From positions 286,937 to 350,936 of the forward strand of contig NZ_LMUX01000017.1 in NCBI RefSeq assembly GCF_009765705.1: a stretch of DNA of 64,000 nt. Direction: 5' to 3'. Source of the DNA: Burkholderia sp. L27(2015). Lineage in GTDB: Bacteria; Pseudomonadota; Gammaproteobacteria; Burkholderiales; Burkholderiaceae. Made by a program: the position numbers and the translations under genes. Positions 10,183 through 19,698 of the stretch are shown here, one piece after another; within the stretch, counting starts at the first letter, position 1, and every line of letters starts with the position of its first letter. The notes beneath the pieces were generated by a model. The model was not told the DNA's origin, ran no database searches, and saw only the letters and a program-made list of their open reading frames with translations.

Positions 10183-10480
10183 TCAGCCACTCTCTGTACT
10201 CGGTGGACTGAGTCGTTCGCCGTCGTCAAGCAAAAGCACGTATGCCTGTGGCTTTACTTGCGCAAACCAATAATTTGCAACGGCATTTGCGAGTGATTGT
10301 GGCCGTCCATTGCATAGGTGGCGCCCAGCAAAGAGGGCATCGTGGTGGTTTTCAGCGCTTGTTCGATTCCGGATTTTTCGTAAGCCTGAAAAAACTTTGC
10401 GAGTTCGCGTTGTTGAAGTACGCATCGTCGCTCACGATAGCAATACGCTTTGCGCCCTGCCCTTTCAACCAAGCTATCAT
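10183..10480 (-). pseudogene. Remnants of an ABC transporter periplasmic substrate-binding protein
   Basis: Broken minus-strand frames read AWLKGQGAKRIAIVSDDAYF, then in a second frame ELAKFFQAYEKSGIEQ joined to GATYAMDGHNHSQMPLQIIG, with a third frame continuing to 10183. These resemble the middle and C-terminal parts of branched-chain amino acid/amide/urea binding proteins, with a large internal deletion. The pieces lie between the HD-GYP gene and the efflux lipoprotein. Family assignment is from motif resemblance. Confidence 0.5.
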
Positions 10481-11955
10481 GAGTCGCCTCCAAAGCGTGG
10501 TACGTCCGATCCCGCGGGACCCCATCCCCCGCCGAGCGCCCGGAAAACACCCACAGCCGCCCTAGCCGCGCCGGCTCGATTGGAATCGAGTTCATCTCGC
10601 GCAGTGAGCAACTGACTGTCCGCATCAAGCACATCCGTGAGCGTGATGGATCCCGCGCGATACGCCTGTTCCGACAGGTCACGTGCTTTGACTAGCGCTT
10701 GTACCTGATCTTGAATCTCATCCACGCGGATTTGAGTTTGAGCGAGGGCCATCATCGAATTTTCGACATCTTCAGCGGCATGCAGAACTGCCAGGCGGTA
10801 TATCGCCAGACTCTCTGCGTTGGCGCCCTTGGCTTGAGCCACCTCCGCATCGATTTTGCCGAAGTCGAATATCCGCCAGCGCAACGCACCACCCCCTACC
10901 GCCTGGAATGCACCGGAAGTGAGTAAATGGCCACTCAAGCTGTCGAACCCCAGCGCGCCAGACAGCGAGACCTTGGGATAGTAGTCGGAGATCGCCGCAC
11001 CGATGCGTTCGTTCGAACCGGCGAGGCGCCGTTCAGCGGCGATGATGTCGGGGCGTCGCCGAAGCATGTCAACGGGCTGATCGTTGCCTGGAATCGCTGG
11101 CACCGACGGAATCGCGCTCACTACACCAAGCTCGCGAGCATAGGTTCCGGGCTGCGCGCCCATGAGAACATCGAGGCGGTTCAACTGCTGCTCCAGTCCG
11201 ATGCGCAGCGGCGGAATGCTCGTGCGCGCCTGCTTCAACAACGCGTCCGCCTGGGCGATTTCGCGCCCGGTCGCAGCGCCAGCGTTGTACCGGTCGCGTA
11301 CCAAATGCAGCAGATGGTCGTCGGTGTCGATCTGGTCTTGGGCGACGGCAAGCCGTGCCTGATACCCTCGGATCTGAAGATACGCGTCTGCCGCGTCCGC
11401 CGCGACAGTCACCCGCGTGCCGGCATGGTCGGCTTCTGCCGCTTGCGCTTCATCGCGTGTAGCACTGGCGCCGCGTCGCAAACCACCGAAGAGATCGATC
11501 TCCCAGCTCGCTGCCGGACCCACGGTGTAGTCGCGTACATTACGCGTAAAGCCTGGACTGCCCTGAGCAATAGACCCTAAGGGACTGCGCAAGCTCTGAT
11601 GTTCGTCTGCGGCTGAAGCGCCGAGATCCAGTGTGGGCAACAATTGCGCCCCGGAACCGGAAGCCACTGCACGTGCTTCGCGCACTCGGGCGAGCGCGGC
11701 GGCAAGATCCAGATTTTGAGCCAAAGCGCGCTGCACGACAGCCACCAGCACTGGATCGTCGAAACCCGTCCACCATTGGTCAAGCGATGGCGTGGCCGTA
11801 CCCTCCTTCGCCGAGACCGCAGCGAGATTGTGAAACGGCACGAGTTCTGTCTTCGGTGTCTTGTAGTCCGGGCCGACAGCGCAGCCAGCCAGTGCGATGC
11901 TGAGTAGCAGACCGCTGCGCATCGTCGTCGACATTTTGGGTGCAAAGTGCTTCAT
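10477..11955 (-). CDS. RND efflux outer-membrane lipoprotein (NodT/OprM family)
   Basis: 492 residues. The signal peptide ends in a lipobox LAGC (about residues 23-26), followed by AVGPDYKTP, the typical start of mature OprM-type channels. Two TolC-like repeats are visible (residues about 70-260 and 290-470), with NLDLAAALARVREARA and RRRPDIIAAERRLAGSNERI as signatures. It is the outer-membrane exit duct of the tripartite pump. The ATG overlaps the stop of the pump gene (ATGA). The protein should end near RALGGGW; the last 14 residues ([14 protein letters not shown]) are read from a fragment of another gene (see the repeat at 10486-10514), so the original 3' end has been replaced. Confidence 0.93.
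   Translation of the reverse strand: MKHFAPKMSTTMRSGLLLSIALAGCAVGPDYKTPKTELVPFHNLAAVSAKEGTATPSLDQWWTGFDDPVLVAVVQRALAQNLDLAAALARVREARAVASGSGAQLLPTLDLGASAADEHQSLRSPLGSIAQGSPGFTRNVRDYTVGPAASWEIDLFGGLRRGASATRDEAQAAEADHAGTRVTVAADAADAYLQIRGYQARLAVAQDQIDTDDHLLHLVRDRYNAGAATGREIAQADALLKQARTSIPPLRIGLEQQLNRLDVLMGAQPGTYARELGVVSAIPSVPAIPGNDQPVDMLRRRPDIIAAERRLAGSNERIGAAISDYYPKVSLSGALGFDSLSGHLLTSGAFQAVGGGALRWRIFDFGKIDAEVAQAKGANAESLAIYRLAVLHAAEDVENSMMALAQTQIRVDEIQDQVQALVKARDLSEQAYRAGSITLTDVLDADSQLLTARDELDSNRAGAARAAVGVFRALGGGWGPAGSDVPRFGGDS
10486..10514 (-). repeat. 29-bp sequence identical to the 3' end of the PrpR-like gene
   Basis: These 29 bases are identical to 17561-17589 in the same orientation. There they encode the recognition helix [10 protein letters not shown] of a sigma54 activator; here that frame reads [13 protein letters not shown] but is not attached to any activator gene. 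It is best explained as a leftover of a second NtrC-family regulator or a recombination product. The efflux gene now uses it, in another frame, for its last codons. Confidence 0.75.
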
Positions 11956-14900
11956 TTTGATTCTCCACTACCAAGCTTGGCGGGCAAGGAGAAAGACAAA
12001 TCCTTGCTGCCGAGCTTGCGCACAAAGGTGTAAAACGCAGGTGTGAACAAGAGGCCGAAAGCGGTCACTCCGAGCATGCCGAAAAACACTGTGGTGCCCA
12101 GCGATTGACGCATCTCCGCGCCGGCGCCACTTGCGATTGCGAGCGGCGCCACGCCGGCAATGAAAGCGAATGACGTCATCAGAATCGGGCGCAGTCGTGT
12201 TTGTGCGGAGTGCACTGCCGCATCTCCCGCTTCGACGCCGTCTTCGTCCTGCCGCTGTTTTGCGAATTCCACGATCAAGATTGCGTTCTTGGCCGCCAGT
12301 CCAACGAGCACGACGAACCCAATCTGCGCGAGTATGTCGATCGGCATGCCACGAATGTCGAGGCCGACCGCAGACGCAAGCAAGCACATCGGCACGATCA
12401 GCACGATTGCCAGTGGCGTCTTCCAGCTCTCATACTGAGCGGCGAGCACAAGGAAAACAAACAGCGCGGAGGCCGCAAAAATCGCCAGTGGATTGACGCC
12501 CTGCTCCTCCTGCTGATGGGCCAAGTCAGTCCACTCGTAGGTAATGCCGGTGGGAAGCACTTGTGCCGCGAGTTCCTCCATGCGCTTGAGGGCCGTACCG
12601 GAAGAAACGCCGGGCCCAGCGGCACCCATGACTTCGGCGGCGGGATAAAGGTTGTAGCGCGGTACGCGATAAGGCGCAGTCTGGTCCTTGAACGTGGCTA
12701 CAGAGCCAATGGGCACCATGTCGCCGTTGGCGTTGCGCACCTTGAGTCGCGCGATGTCTTCCGGCGTCCGGCGGAACGCCTCATCGCCCTGGGCAACCAC
12801 TTGATAGGTGCGGCCCAGATAGTTGAAGTCATTCACATATTGCGAACCGAGATAAAGCTGGAGAGTCGAGAACACGTCGGTTGGCGTCAGACCGACCTTT
12901 TCGGCCTTCAGGCGGTCGATGTCGGCATAGACGGAGGGTGCGCCCGCGTTATAGAGCGTGAAGACCCCTGCAAACGACCCATCCTTGTTCGCGGCCGCCA
13001 CCAGTGCATTGGCCGCGTCAGCAAGGGCGTGAGGTCCGAGACCACCGCGATCCTCGAGCATCATTTTGAAACCGCCTGCGGCGCCCAGACCTTGGACGGC
13101 TGGCGGGTTGATCACAATGACATAGGCATCCTTGATCCCGGAAAACCGTAGCCGCAGTCTTTGCACCATCACTGCCGCGTTGACGCCCGGGACATGCTTG
13201 CCATACAGCGAAGGCAAGGAGGTGAAGATCGTTCCTACATTGGGTGCGACGGTTCCGGTGGTCACGTCGTACCCACTCGCTGGCGAAGTGTGCTCGACGC
13301 CAGGTGTCGTCAGAGCGAGCTCATTGATTTCTCGCACGACCGCGTCAGTGCGCTCCAGACTGGAACCCGGCGGCAGCATGACGACGGTCGCGAGATAGCC
13401 AACGTCTTGATCCGGAATGAAGCCCGTGCTCATGCGCGACATTTGCACGCCTGTCAGTGCGATCAGTCCCACATACACCACCAAGATAAGGGTGGTCGCT
13501 CTGACAAAGCGGCTGGTCATCTTGCCGTAGTGCGACGACAACCACTCGAAAGAGGTATTGAAGCGACCAAACACTGCCTGGCGGATTCTCGCGGCACCGT
13601 GAGCTTGTGCGTGGGCATCTGCCGCGTGGTGCGGCTTAAGCAGCACTGCGCAGAGTGCCGGACTCAGCGTAAGAGAAACAAAACACGAGATCACCGTGGA
13701 GGCCGCGATGGTGATGGCAAACTGCTTGAAGAACAGCCCCGATATACCGGACATGAAGGCCGCAGGAATGAACACCGCACACAACGTCAGAGCGATGGCG
13801 ATGAGCGCCTTGGACACTTCGTTCATCGTTTGATGCGCTGCTTGGTACGGCGTCATGCCGAGCGCCATATTCCGCTCAACATTCTCGACAACCACGATAG
13901 CGTCGTCCACCACAATCCCCACGGCGAGCACAAGACCGAACAGCGATAGATTGTTGATGGACGCACCGAACGCTGACAGGATGGAGAAAGTGCCGACGAG
14001 CGAAACCGGTATGGCGACTACCGGGATCAGCGTCGCTCTCCAATTCTGCAAGAACACGTAGACCACGCAAACCACCAGCAGCACCGCGATAAAAATCGTC
14101 TTGATCACTTCGTTGATGGACTGGCTGACGAAAGTGGTCGGGTCGTAGATGTTGATGTAGTCCATTCCTGGCGGAAAACTCTTCTTGAGCTCGGCCATCT
14201 TGTCCCACACCGCATGCTCTACCTGCACCACGTTCGCGCCAGGCGTAGCGATGACCCACCAGGGAGCCGACACATAGCGATCCGCATAGGCTTTCGAGCC
14301 GTAGTCGACCGAGCCCAGCTCAACGCGGCCGATATCGCGGATCCGCGTGACGCGCCCTTGCGTGTCCGATTTCACGATGATGTCGCCGAACTGCTCAGGC
14401 GTTGAGAGGCGACCCAGCGCTTCAACGTTGACCTCGTAGGCTGCACCGCTTGAGACTGGCGGTTGGTTCAACACACCGGCGGAAACTTGGCTGTTCTGGG
14501 CACGCAGTGCGCTCAGGATTTCGCTTGCGCTGATATTGTACGCAGCAGCTTTGTCGGGATCGATCCAGATTCGCATCGCGTATTGCCGCTCGCCCAAAGC
14601 CCAAAAGTCCGCCACGCCGGGAAGTCGCGCGATCTCATCCCTGACGTGCAGCATGTAGTTCGACATGTATTCGGCGCTGCGAGACCCATCCGGAGAATAG
14701 ACGTGCACACCCAGAAGCAGCGCCGGGATGGTCTTCTTGACCTGCACGCCCTGCAACTGAACTTCCTGCGGCAGCCGGGACAACGTATCCTGCACACGGT
14801 TGCGCGTCAGCATCAGGGCGACGTTCGGATCGGTGCCGACCTTGAAAATCACCGTAATGGTCAATGCGCCGTTGCCCGTCGATTGACTGCTGATGTAATC

Positions 14901-15131
14901 CATGTTTTCGACGCCATTTACCGCTTGTTCGAGTGGCGTTGCGACGGTGCGAGCAATTGTCTGCGCTGAGGCACCGGGGTAAGTGGTCGTGATCTGCACC
15001 GTGGTGGGCACAATGTTCGGATATTGCGCGACCGGTAACGACACCATGGTCACCAGGCCGACTAAAACGACGAAGATATTGATCACCGCCGCAAAGCGCG
15101 GATGATCGATAAAGAAGTGAGTCAGTTTCAT
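11952..15131 (-). CDS. RND multidrug efflux transporter, inner-membrane pump (AcrB/HAE1 family)
   Basis: 1059 residues, the usual size. The N-terminus MKLTHFFIDHPRFAAVINIF, the pore and porter segments, and the TM4 motif GLVLAVGIVVDDAIVVVENV (about residue 390-410, holding the proton-relay aspartates) are all present. TM10-12 read PLAIASGAGAEMRQSLGTTV. It exchanges protons for drugs or solvents across the inner membrane and works as a trimer with the fusion protein and outer-membrane channel on either side. Start and stop codons overlap those of both neighbours by four bases (ATGA), so the three are translationally coupled. No truncation is seen. Confidence 0.96.
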   Translation of the reverse strand: MKLTHFFIDHPRFAAVINIFVVLVGLVTMVSLPVAQYPNIVPTTVQITTTYPGASAQTIARTVATPLEQAVNGVENMDYISSQSTGNGALTITVIFKVGTDPNVALMLTRNRVQDTLSRLPQEVQLQGVQVKKTIPALLLGVHVYSPDGSRSAEYMSNYMLHVRDEIARLPGVADFWALGERQYAMRIWIDPDKAAAYNISASEILSALRAQNSQVSAGVLNQPPVSSGAAYEVNVEALGRLSTPEQFGDIIVKSDTQGRVTRIRDIGRVELGSVDYGSKAYADRYVSAPWWVIATPGANVVQVEHAVWDKMAELKKSFPPGMDYINIYDPTTFVSQSINEVIKTIFIAVLLVVCVVYVFLQNWRATLIPVVAIPVSLVGTFSILSAFGASINNLSLFGLVLAVGIVVDDAIVVVENVERNMALGMTPYQAAHQTMNEVSKALIAIALTLCAVFIPAAFMSGISGLFFKQFAITIAASTVISCFVSLTLSPALCAVLLKPHHAADAHAQAHGAARIRQAVFGRFNTSFEWLSSHYGKMTSRFVRATTLILVVYVGLIALTGVQMSRMSTGFIPDQDVGYLATVVMLPPGSSLERTDAVVREINELALTTPGVEHTSPASGYDVTTGTVAPNVGTIFTSLPSLYGKHVPGVNAAVMVQRLRLRFSGIKDAYVIVINPPAVQGLGAAGGFKMMLEDRGGLGPHALADAANALVAAANKDGSFAGVFTLYNAGAPSVYADIDRLKAEKVGLTPTDVFSTLQLYLGSQYVNDFNYLGRTYQVVAQGDEAFRRTPEDIARLKVRNANGDMVPIGSVATFKDQTAPYRVPRYNLYPAAEVMGAAGPGVSSGTALKRMEELAAQVLPTGITYEWTDLAHQQEEQGVNPLAIFAASALFVFLVLAAQYESWKTPLAIVLIVPMCLLASAVGLDIRGMPIDILAQIGFVVLVGLAAKNAILIVEFAKQRQDEDGVEAGDAAVHSAQTRLRPILMTSFAFIAGVAPLAIASGAGAEMRQSLGTTVFFGMLGVTAFGLLFTPAFYTFVRKLGSKDLSFSLPAKLGSGESK

Positions 15132-16387
15132 GATTTGGCTCCGTCGTCCTCTTGTTGCGACGAAAACTGGATCGAGCCGGCATGCGGTGCAACCTTTGAA
15201 CCAGGTCTGACGATGGCGATGCCGTCGATGATTACCCTGTCGGTCGGTGCGAGGCCCGAACGGATGACGCGCAAACCGCCGCGAAGCTCGCCGACTTCCA
15301 CATGCTTCGGCGTTGCGACGTCGTCCGGCCCCACGGTCAATACCATGTGCTCAGCCTGATCCGCGAGTACTGCGGCGTCCGGCACGAGCAAGGTCGACTG
15401 AGGTGCCGACGTGGCCAAGCGCACGCGGGCAAATCCGCCTGGTGTCAGGAACAGGTCACTGTTGGGAACGGTAGCGCGCGCATGAATTGTTCCGCTCGAA
15501 CGATCGAGCGCGTTGTCGATGAAATTAAGTGTGCCCCGATGGGAGGACTTCGCTTCATCGCTCAGTGCGATGTCCACTCGGTCTGCGAGCTGACCTTTCT
15601 GCTTTTCACGTTCACGCGAAAAAGTCATATAGTCCGCTTCGCTCATATCGAAATTGAGGTAGATCGGGTCGAGCGAGACAATTGTCGCAAGCAGTGTTGT
15701 AGGGCTACTGCCGCCCCGGCTTCCCGCGACCAGATTTCCGATCGAGACCAAATGAGTCCCGATGCGGCCCGTGAACGGCGCGGTAATCCGACAGTGATCC
15801 AGATCGAATCGCGCGTCGCGAACCAGCGCCTTTGCGGCATCCACAGCGGCCTGCCCGGCCTGCTTCTCGGCCGCGCGCTGTTCGACATTTTCTGCGGTAC
15901 CCGCGTCTGTGCTCTTTAGCGTCTGGGCACGCGCCAACTCGCGCGTGGCAAGCTCTAACCGCGCATTGGCACTCTCGAGCTGAGCCGTCGCCTGGCTCAT
16001 CTTGATTTCATAAGGCTCCGGATCGATGACGAACAGCAGATCACCCTTATGAACGATGTCGCCGTCCTTGAATTGAATCTCAGTCAGCGTTCCACCCACT
16101 TGAGCGCGCAGTTCAACGTTTTGCACCGCCGAAAACTGCCCAAGAAATCCGAGTTTGGATGTGAGATCGCGCTGAAGCGGCACACTGACTGCGACGGACG
16201 GGGCGGCCGGCGCCGTCGCAACCGCTGCGGATGATTCGGTTAAATGCAGCGCTACTGCACCTGCAGTTGCAAGAGCGATCAATGCAACAGCAGAACCCAC
16301 CCAAACTTTGGTGCCACGTCTGTGCGAGTCGTTGATGCCAGTGCCGCCGATCGATCCGGTCTGTGACCGGTTGAAGTCGTTATCCAT
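15128..16387 (-). CDS. RND efflux periplasmic adaptor (membrane fusion protein)
   Basis: About 419 residues. An N-terminal anchor helix (VWVGSAVALIALATAGAVAL, about 28-47) is followed by the barrel-sandwich hybrid (LRAQVGGTLTEIQFKDGDIV), an alpha-helical hairpin (LESANARLELATRELARAQT) and a beta-barrel with ITAPFTGRIG. It bridges pump and outer-membrane channel. I chose the ATG at 16385-16387 because TGAGGA lies six bases upstream; longer versions lack a ribosome site. It is the first gene of the pump operon, about 140 bases after a well-formed minus-strand promoter. Confidence 0.93.
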   Translation of the reverse strand: MDNDFNRSQTGSIGGTGINDSHRRGTKVWVGSAVALIALATAGAVALHLTESSAAVATAPAAPSVAVSVPLQRDLTSKLGFLGQFSAVQNVELRAQVGGTLTEIQFKDGDIVHKGDLLFVIDPEPYEIKMSQATAQLESANARLELATRELARAQTLKSTDAGTAENVEQRAAEKQAGQAAVDAAKALVRDARFDLDHCRITAPFTGRIGTHLVSIGNLVAGSRGGSSPTTLLATIVSLDPIYLNFDMSEADYMTFSREREKQKGQLADRVDIALSDEAKSSHRGTLNFIDNALDRSSGTIHARATVPNSDLFLTPGGFARVRLATSAPQSTLLVPDAAVLADQAEHMVLTVGPDDVATPKHVEVGELRGGLRVIRSGLAPTDRVIIDGIAIVRPGSKVAPHAGSIQFSSQQEDDGAKS

Positions 16388-16504
16388 CGTATTCCTCATT
16401 CGGTTTGAAGATGCCTGCACCGCTGAATATCGGATGCGGCGGTGCGCTCGATGCGTCGACACTCTCTCTAGACCTTCTCTGGCCGGGTTGTCGCCACAGC
16501 CGCC

Positions 16505-16745
16505 AATTAGATGATTGATTGACACTATCTGTGCGTAAGATAAAAGCCATCATCTAAATTGTCAATAAATTAGATGATTTGTTTGCACTAATTATCCTCT
16601 AAGCTGATAGCCATCATCTAAATTGCCGCGCGCTGGACCTCGGTGCCCCCCACGCGTAACGTTCTCCAGGCTGGTTTCGATCGAGTGCAAACATAGATGA
16701 TCGGTTGACGCTATACTGTTTTTAGACAATACTGGGCATCTAATG
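16505..16745. promoter_or_regulatory. Divergent efflux/TetR control region with three repeated operator modules
   Basis: Three modules of about 55-58 bases each begin with TAGATGAT and end with CATCTAA: 16505-16561, 16568-16625 and 16692-16743. The first two end in the same sequence, CCATCATCTAAATTG. The facing arms of modules 1 and 2 (TCATCTAA at 16550 and TTAGATGA at 16571) form a dyad. A minus-strand promoter for the pump operon fits here: TTGACA (complement of 16560-16565), 17 bases, TATCTT (complement of 16537-16542), with an operator arm inside the spacer. A plus-strand promoter for the TetR gene is TTGACG (16705-16710), 17 bases, AATACT, inside module 3. TetR binding is inferred. Confidence 0.7.
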
Positions 16746-16819
16746 GGGCAAAGTGCGGTGATCTCCGGGTGGTGGCCGCCGTGAGCATCTACAAATGCCA
16801 GGCCAGAAGGAGTCGTCGA

Positions 16820-17428
16820 ATGAGAAAGTCAAAAGCAGAAACCGCAGAAACACGCAAACGGATCATTGAGGTCGCTGTTCAAGCATTTAGAAGCAACGGG
16901 ATCCATGCGACAGGAGTGTCAGAAATCATGGCGGCCGCGGGCCTGACCCATGGCGGTTTTTACCGTCACTTCGCGTCCAAAGAGGAACTGGTCGCCGAAG
17001 CATGCGCCGCGAGCTTGGACGACCTTGTTGAGGCAGCGGAGATTGCGGCCGGAGGTGGCCCGGAATCTTTCCTGAAACATATCGAGGGCTTTCTCTCGGA
17101 GGAGTTCCGCGATGATCGCTTGGGCGGCTGCCCTCTCGTTGCGATGGGCAGCGAGTTGGCACGAGCCGACATAGAGACTCGCCGAGTGGCGTCGCACGGC
17201 TTTAGAGGGATGATCGACGCGATGGCTAAGCGCAGCAGTTTCAAGGACGCGCCATCGGCTAGAGCGGACGCGATGTTCGCGCTGTCGTCCATGATTGGAG
17301 CGGTCACGATGTCGAGAATCGTCGATGACCCGGAGCTGTCTCTTCAGATTCTTGAGGTGACGAGACAACGCGTGGCGAATCGGCCCGCCAAGACTCAAAG
17401 AAAACGCTTAAAAGCGAGCGGCGTGTAA
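16820..17428 (+). CDS. TetR-family repressor of the RND efflux operon
   Basis: 202 residues. The N-terminal HTH is clear: TRKRIIEVAVQAFRSNGIHA then GVSEIMAAAGLTHGGFYRHF (about 10-56). The rest is a ligand-binding helical domain with GGCPLVAMGSELARAD, as in TetR proteins of the AcrR/NemR type that sense small hydrophobic or reactive compounds. ATG 16820 has AAGGAG seven bases upstream; a longer reading from 16769 has none. It is divergent from the pump operon and lies beside repeated dyads, so it most likely represses the pump and itself. Confidence 0.9.
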   Translation: MRKSKAETAETRKRIIEVAVQAFRSNGIHATGVSEIMAAAGLTHGGFYRHFASKEELVAEACAASLDDLVEAAEIAAGGGPESFLKHIEGFLSEEFRDDRLGGCPLVAMGSELARADIETRRVASHGFRGMIDAMAKRSSFKDAPSARADAMFALSSMIGAVTMSRIVDDPELSLQILEVTRQRVANRPAKTQRKRLKASGV

Positions 17429-17546
17429 TACACCCGGCTCGCTCGTCCTCACAAAGGTGTCACACTTCTTACGTCCGCGGCAGGTTCGGCGACCAGCCAC
17501 CGTGGGCGCCTGTCCGCTTTGCCCAGCGTAACCTGCCCCGTTACCT

Positions 17547-19484
17547 TCACTTCTTCAGCAGCCTCCAAAGCGTGGTACGTCCGATCCCGAGCGCACGGCT
17601 TGCCGCGGCGCGATTGTCGCCGTTCTGTTCCAGCGCGCGTAGTACGTCGTCGCGGGTCAAGGCCGCGGGCGGCGGACCGACGACCCGGCCATTGGCCACC
17701 GGAACGGGCGGCGCCTGCATGCGCCCGAACTCCGGAAAGACGTCGCGTAGATCTTGCCACCCACCGCTCGTCACATCGCCCAGATAAATCGCCGCGCGCG
17801 CGATCAGGTTCTCGAGCTCCCGCACGTTGCCGGGCCACGCATAGTGTTCGAACAGCGGAGTCAGGAATTCCAGCACGCGTTGCGCATCCGCGGCGGACAA
17901 CCGGTATTTCGTTGCGCTGCGCTCGAGCAGATGCCGCGCAAGTTCCGGTATGTCCTCACGCCGCTTGCGCAATGGCGGCAACTCGATTTGCAACAAATTG
18001 AGCCGGAAATACAGATCGGCACGAAACACGCCCTGCTCGACAAGCGCATGCAGGTCGCGATGCGTCGCGGCGATCACGCGGACATCGATCGGGGTCGCGC
18101 GCCCCGAGCCGAGTTTCATCACTTCGCGCTCCTGCAGCACGCGCAGCAACCGGCTTTGCGACGCCGCCGGCATTTCGCCGACTTCATCGAGAAAGATCGT
18201 TCCCGTATGCGCGATTTCGAAAAGCCCCGGGTTGCCGCCGCGCCGCGCGCCGGTGAACGCGCCCTCCTCGTGGCCGAACAATTCACTTTCGATCAACCCT
18301 TCCGGCAACGCCGCGCAATTGAACGCGACGAAGGGGTTGCCGCGCCGGTGGCTCGCATTATGTATGCCCTGCGCGACCAGTTCCTTGCCGGTGCCGCTTT
18401 CGCCGGTGAGCAGCACGGTCGCGTCGTGTGCAGCACCCGCGCGTGCGAGCCGCCGTACCCGTTCGAGCGCCGCTGAAGCGCCGATCAGATCGTACAGACC
18501 ATGCCGCGGGACCAGATGCTTCGGTCGCTGGTTGGTGCGCAGCGATCGGTCAATACGTTGCGCAACCAGTGCGTCTTGCACCGTGAGCACGGAGCCCGAG
18601 CGCACGCCCTGTTCGATGATGGGCACGCAGTTAACGATCAGCGCGCGGCCTCCGATCTGCTCGATGCGCTCCTCGATCAGCGCATCGCGTTCGAGCATTT
18701 CGCGCAGCAGCGGGCCGATCGCGCGCGCCAGTTGCGCGGACACGTCGCGCTCGCGGTCGAGTCCGAGCAGATCGAGCATCGCCGGATTGATCGCTTCGAG
18801 CTGACCGGCGTCATCGAATGCGGCCACGCCGTCGCGCAAATGCGCGACGATGGTATTGAGTCGCGCACGCTTCGACTCCTTCTGACGGCTCATGCGCGCC
18901 AGTTCGATCGAGCGCTCGAACGCTTCCTCGACGGCGCCGAGCGAATAGAGGAACACGCTATGCAAGCCGGCCTGCTGCGCGAGATCGCACGCCAGGCCCG
19001 GGCCGATGATGACCTTGCAGCCGTCGGCGGCGAGCGTGTCGACCGCCACGCGGACTTCGTCAATCGAGCGGTAGGCGCGCTGTTTCAATGCGACCTTCAA
19101 CGACGCACTGAGGTCAGTCAATTCCTTCGACACCGTTTCGTGTAGAACCAGGCCGATCGGTGCGCCCGGCCACATCGTGATTGCCTGGGTGATGGCGCTC
19201 AGCACGTCGAAGCCGTTCACCTTGACCATCACGACCGGCACGCTCAGGTTTTCGCGCAGATACAAGCCGTTCGATCCGGCGGCGAGCACGACATCGACCG
19301 TGCCTGCATCGACATACGCCTGCAGCGCAGTCACCGCAGCACCATAGCCCTCGCGCACTGAAAAGAACTTCGCGCGCTCCGTATAGCGGGGCGCGACGGT
19401 TTCGCACAGCTTTCCCAGCCGGCTGATGCTGACCAGCGCGATGCCCGGGCGGGTCTGGTTCGGGATCGGGCCTAGCGTTGACAT
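17547..19484 (-). CDS. PrpR-like sigma54-dependent activator
   Basis: 645 residues. A PrpR_N sensory domain (about 5-190) is followed by a PAS-like segment (about 205-320), an AAA+ sigma54-interaction domain with Walker A GESGTGKE (about 358), GAFTGA (about 407), and a Fis-type HTH at the end ([15 protein letters not shown]). PrpR senses 2-methylcitrate in propionate catabolism; here the adjacent genes are not the full prp operon, so the inducer may differ. ATG 19484 has GGAG eight bases upstream. It is divergent from the lyase/MFS genes, which have a -24/-12 promoter. Its 3' end shares 29 identical bases with 10486-10514. Confidence 0.9.
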   Translation of the reverse strand: MSTLGPIPNQTRPGIALVSISRLGKLCETVAPRYTERAKFFSVREGYGAAVTALQAYVDAGTVDVVLAAGSNGLYLRENLSVPVVMVKVNGFDVLSAITQAITMWPGAPIGLVLHETVSKELTDLSASLKVALKQRAYRSIDEVRVAVDTLAADGCKVIIGPGLACDLAQQAGLHSVFLYSLGAVEEAFERSIELARMSRQKESKRARLNTIVAHLRDGVAAFDDAGQLEAINPAMLDLLGLDRERDVSAQLARAIGPLLREMLERDALIEERIEQIGGRALIVNCVPIIEQGVRSGSVLTVQDALVAQRIDRSLRTNQRPKHLVPRHGLYDLIGASAALERVRRLARAGAAHDATVLLTGESGTGKELVAQGIHNASHRRGNPFVAFNCAALPEGLIESELFGHEEGAFTGARRGGNPGLFEIAHTGTIFLDEVGEMPAASQSRLLRVLQEREVMKLGSGRATPIDVRVIAATHRDLHALVEQGVFRADLYFRLNLLQIELPPLRKRREDIPELARHLLERSATKYRLSAADAQRVLEFLTPLFEHYAWPGNVRELENLIARAAIYLGDVTSGGWQDLRDVFPEFGRMQAPPVPVANGRVVGPPPAALTRDDVLRALEQNGDNRAAASRALGIGRTTLWRLLKK

Positions 19485-19505
19485 GAGGAAATCTCCGGAA
19501 ACAAA

Positions 19506-19640
19506 TGGAACGCTTTTTGAAACGTTCCACGGAACAATGGAACATTCTCGCACAAATGCCTCCAGGCACGCCGCTTACGATAAGCCTATGTTTTTACGCA
19601 CAAAATAGGAAGAGGCTCACGATCGGCACGCTTCCTGCAT
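19506..19640 (+). promoter_or_regulatory. Sigma54 promoter and candidate activator sites before the lyase gene
   Basis: TCGGCACGCTTCCTGCAT (19623-19640) keeps GG and GC ten bases apart, as in -24/-12 promoters. About 90-115 bases upstream are inverted GGAAC/GTTCC elements: TGGAACG (19506-19512) facing CGTTCCA (19523-19529), and GTTCCACGGAAC (19524-19535) followed by another GGAAC. These are good candidates for activator-binding sites of the PrpR-like protein. Confidence 0.7.
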
Positions 19641-19698
19641 AAATAGCGCGTTCGCTTTCGCTTCAAGTCACTCATCACTCATCTCGGAGAGATACGCT

